From Apostichopus japonicus (taxonomy: Eukaryota > Echinodermata > Holothuroidea > Aspidochirotida > Stichopodidae), in assembly GCF_037975245.1 (NCBI RefSeq), contig NC_092567.1, forward strand, positions 24,272,376 through 24,307,375: DNA of 35,000 nucleotides. The letters run 5' to 3'. The translations under genes were made by a program, and so were the position numbers. Under the pieces are notes generated by a model, which searched no databases, was not told where the DNA came from, and worked only from the letters and a program-made list of their open reading frames with translations. Shown here piece after piece: positions 33,571 to 35,000 of the stretch (the first letter of the stretch is position 1; the number at the start of each line of letters is the position of its first letter).

Positions 33571-33944
33571 CATTTGAAGTTCTATTTCATAGAGTTCATG
33601 CAGAGTTAAATGGACAGCGGAGACACAGACCGTTCTCAGACATCACTATCCTATACGATAGAGCTCTTTGAAAAACAATATGAAGAACTCGTCAATATAT
33701 TTGAAAACAATCTTGCTCTGTTTTGGAAGATAATGCAGTTTAAAAGAAGTGCCAGGGCTGTATTTTTCCCAGCTAGGATGATAAACATTTTACCTTCTAT
33801 ATACCGTTTTCTATTTTAATTTTCAAGGTGATTGTAAACAGTGTTGACACTGAACTCAATGTCAGTAATAGCTCTTGTGAAGCCGCGAACATCAATATTG
33901 ATAGATTCAACATGAGCAAAACCAATATCTTTACTGAAAAATAA
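33571..33944 (+). other. Exon-like stretch of uncertain status
   Basis: Two neighbouring pieces look more coding-like than their surroundings. After an acceptor-like CGTTTTGTGCAG (AG at 33569-33570), an ATG at 33610 opens a 69-codon frame. It starts MDSGDTDRSQTSLSYTIELF and continues with an acidic helix-like part before turning hydrophobic and basic. After a second acceptor-like tract (TATTTTAATTTTCAAG, AG at 33826-33827), another frame reads VIVNSVDTELNVSNSSCEAA and on to TAA at 33942-33944. I found no convincing donor between them and no family match. It could be a decayed pseudogene, part of a gene, or chance. Confidence 0.2.
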
Positions 33945-33958
33945 ACATTATAGAAATA

Positions 33959-34168
33959 ATGAAAACCATTAAAAAGACAAGCCTACGTGGTTTGAGGATG
34001 TCATATTCCATATTTAAGTCTTCAGTCTTTTGTAAGAAGAAACATTTAAAGTGTGATATTTTTCAAAATGATGTTCAGATATTAGTAAAGTATTTCGGGA
34101 AGTTCTTCATCACATATATCTCTCTGTCATACAGACGAATGATGATGGCTTGGTTTGTTCTGTTTTAA
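33959..34168 (+). other. Unassigned 69-codon open frame
   Basis: ATG at 33959 to TAA at 34166-34168. The protein is basic with Cys and aromatic residues (IFKSSVFCKKKHLKCDIFQN, then LVKYFGKFFITY). The ILVKYF-type pattern faintly recalls transposase-derived relics, but I cannot assign it, and frames of this length are expected by chance. Confidence 0.12.
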
Positions 34169-34572
34169 TTAAAAGAAGACAAAGCACCTTCTGGATCTGA
34201 GGCAAAGTTAATCTAGACTCGTTTCGTTAGGAACAAACCATATTGAGTTACTTTAATCTTGAGGTAAACACAATAACGTTTTACCGTCCTGTTTCTCTAC
34301 ATACAGGTAACTAAATAAAACGATGAATACATTTTTGTGTCTAATCTTTCAACCATAACATATTTTACGATCATCCTTCCCCTAAGTGTGATTCATATCG
34401 TAATACCTTCGGGTATATGTTACAAAGATGTTATTCATAACGAAAAAAAGGCCAAAAAAATATGGATTTGAAAATAGGTCACTTCTGATACAGTCGGTAG
34501 TTTCTTTATTAATAAATGTGCTTCTAAAGTTTACTATATAGTTTTGATGATCGTTTTGATGATGATGGTCGA
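34169..34572. other. Non-coding stretch before the octamer array
   Basis: AT-rich; nothing recognised. Confidence 0.4.
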
Positions 34573-35000
34573 GCTTGGGCCAAAGCTTCGGGTAACAGGG
34601 TAACATGGTAGTTGGGTAACAGGGTAACATTGTTACAGGGTAACAGGGTAACATGGTTACAGGGTAACAGAGTAACATGGTTACATGGTAACAGGGTAGC
34701 ATGGTAGTAGGGTAACAGCTTGGGCCAAAGCTTCGGGTAACAAGGTAGCATGGTAGTTGGGTAACAGGGTAGCAGGGTAACTGGGTAACAGTGTAATCGA
34801 GTTACAGAGTAACAGAGTAGCATAGTAGTAGGGTAACAGCTTGGGCCAAAGCTTCGGGTAACAAGGTAACATGGTAGTTGGGTAACAGGGTAACAGGGTA
34901 ACAAGGTAACAGTGTAATAGAGTTACAGAGTAACATGGCAACAGAGTAACAGAGTAACATGGTAACAGAGTAATATGGTAACAGGGTAACAGTGTAATAG
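34573..35000. repeat. GGGTAACA octamer higher-order satellite (runs off the window)
   Basis: Tandem 8-bp units (GGGTAACA and variants such as TGGTAACA, GAGTAACA, TGGTAGTT, GTGTAATA) are divided into blocks by a 17-bp spacer GCTTGGGCCAAAGCTTC at 34573-34589, 34718-34734 and 34839-34855. The blocks are exactly 16 units (128 bp) and 13 units (104 bp), and the third is at least 18 units and continues past 35000. Every block opens with GGGTAACA, a variant, TGGTAGTT, GGGTAACA. The two complete blocks end with an AGTAGTA unit plus GGGTAACA. On the minus strand all three frames read the same repeated peptide (CYPVTLLP), which explains the long open frames at 34382-34941. These are not real genes. Confidence 0.96.

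Noticed and set aside
34382-34941. Minus-strand frames of 86-126 codons with LPCYPVT repeats
   Set aside because: They follow directly from the 8-bp satellite; the same peptide appears in every frame. Kept as a curiosity under the satellite finding, not as genes.
34573-35000. Telomeric repeat or clustered homing endonuclease sites
   Set aside because: The unit GGGTAACA is not TTAGGG or a known telomere variant. The resemblance of ACAGGGTAA to part of the I-SceI site is only partial and never gives the full 18-bp site.

Overview
This window looks like AT-rich, mostly intergenic and intronic nuclear DNA from an animal. There are no operons, no ribosome binding sites and no long unique reading frames. 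Instead there are spliceosomal splice signals, microsatellites, minisatellites, small non-autonomous DNA transposons and decayed retroelements. The repeat style (hAT-type elements with CAG...CTG ends and G/C-tract subtermini, L2/CR1-like 3' ends, a Penelope-type hammerhead-like motif, many runs of 9-18 G or C) suggests a marine invertebrate. I cannot name the species or phylum.

Left end (1-1700): the most gene-like item is on the minus strand. An ATG exon (496-420) encodes a classic signal peptide and ends in a consensus GTAAGT donor. A possible second exon runs off the window at 42-1. About 430-1020 bp upstream of that ATG lies a 43-bp minisatellite (about 925-1525). Nearly every unit carries the full palindromic CREB/ATF site TGACGTCA, with 11 perfect copies in 14 units. 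This pairing of a CRE array with a secreted-peptide exon is my main candidate for an undescribed regulatory arrangement.

Middle (1700-31000): microsatellites such as (AT)n, G/C homopolymers and G-rich patches dominate. A 41-bp minisatellite with CACGTG E-boxes (4851-5056) is interrupted by a hAT-like MITE with an exact 8-bp target duplication. A second hAT-like MITE (15081-15373) also has a perfect 8-bp duplication, and a third (20597-20982) is older. Two C-terminal reverse-transcriptase relics lie at about 21890-22130 and 22894-22992. A hammerhead-like Penelope remnant lies at about 25978-26016, and a 90-bp triplicated repeat at 29271-29535. A minus-strand NRF-1 site followed by an ATG-free, exon-like stretch ending in a perfect donor (19877-19682) looks like the promoter and 5' UTR exon of another gene. 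A few short terminal-exon candidates are recorded at low confidence.

Right end (31000-35000): a minus-strand LINE/SINE-like 3' end, an 811-nt uninterrupted pyrimidine tract containing about 141 perfect TCCTC units, a weak exon-like stretch, and a higher-order repeat made of 8-bp GGGTAACA units divided by a 17-bp near-palindromic spacer. That repeat runs off the window. Its long reading frames come from the repeat and are not genes.
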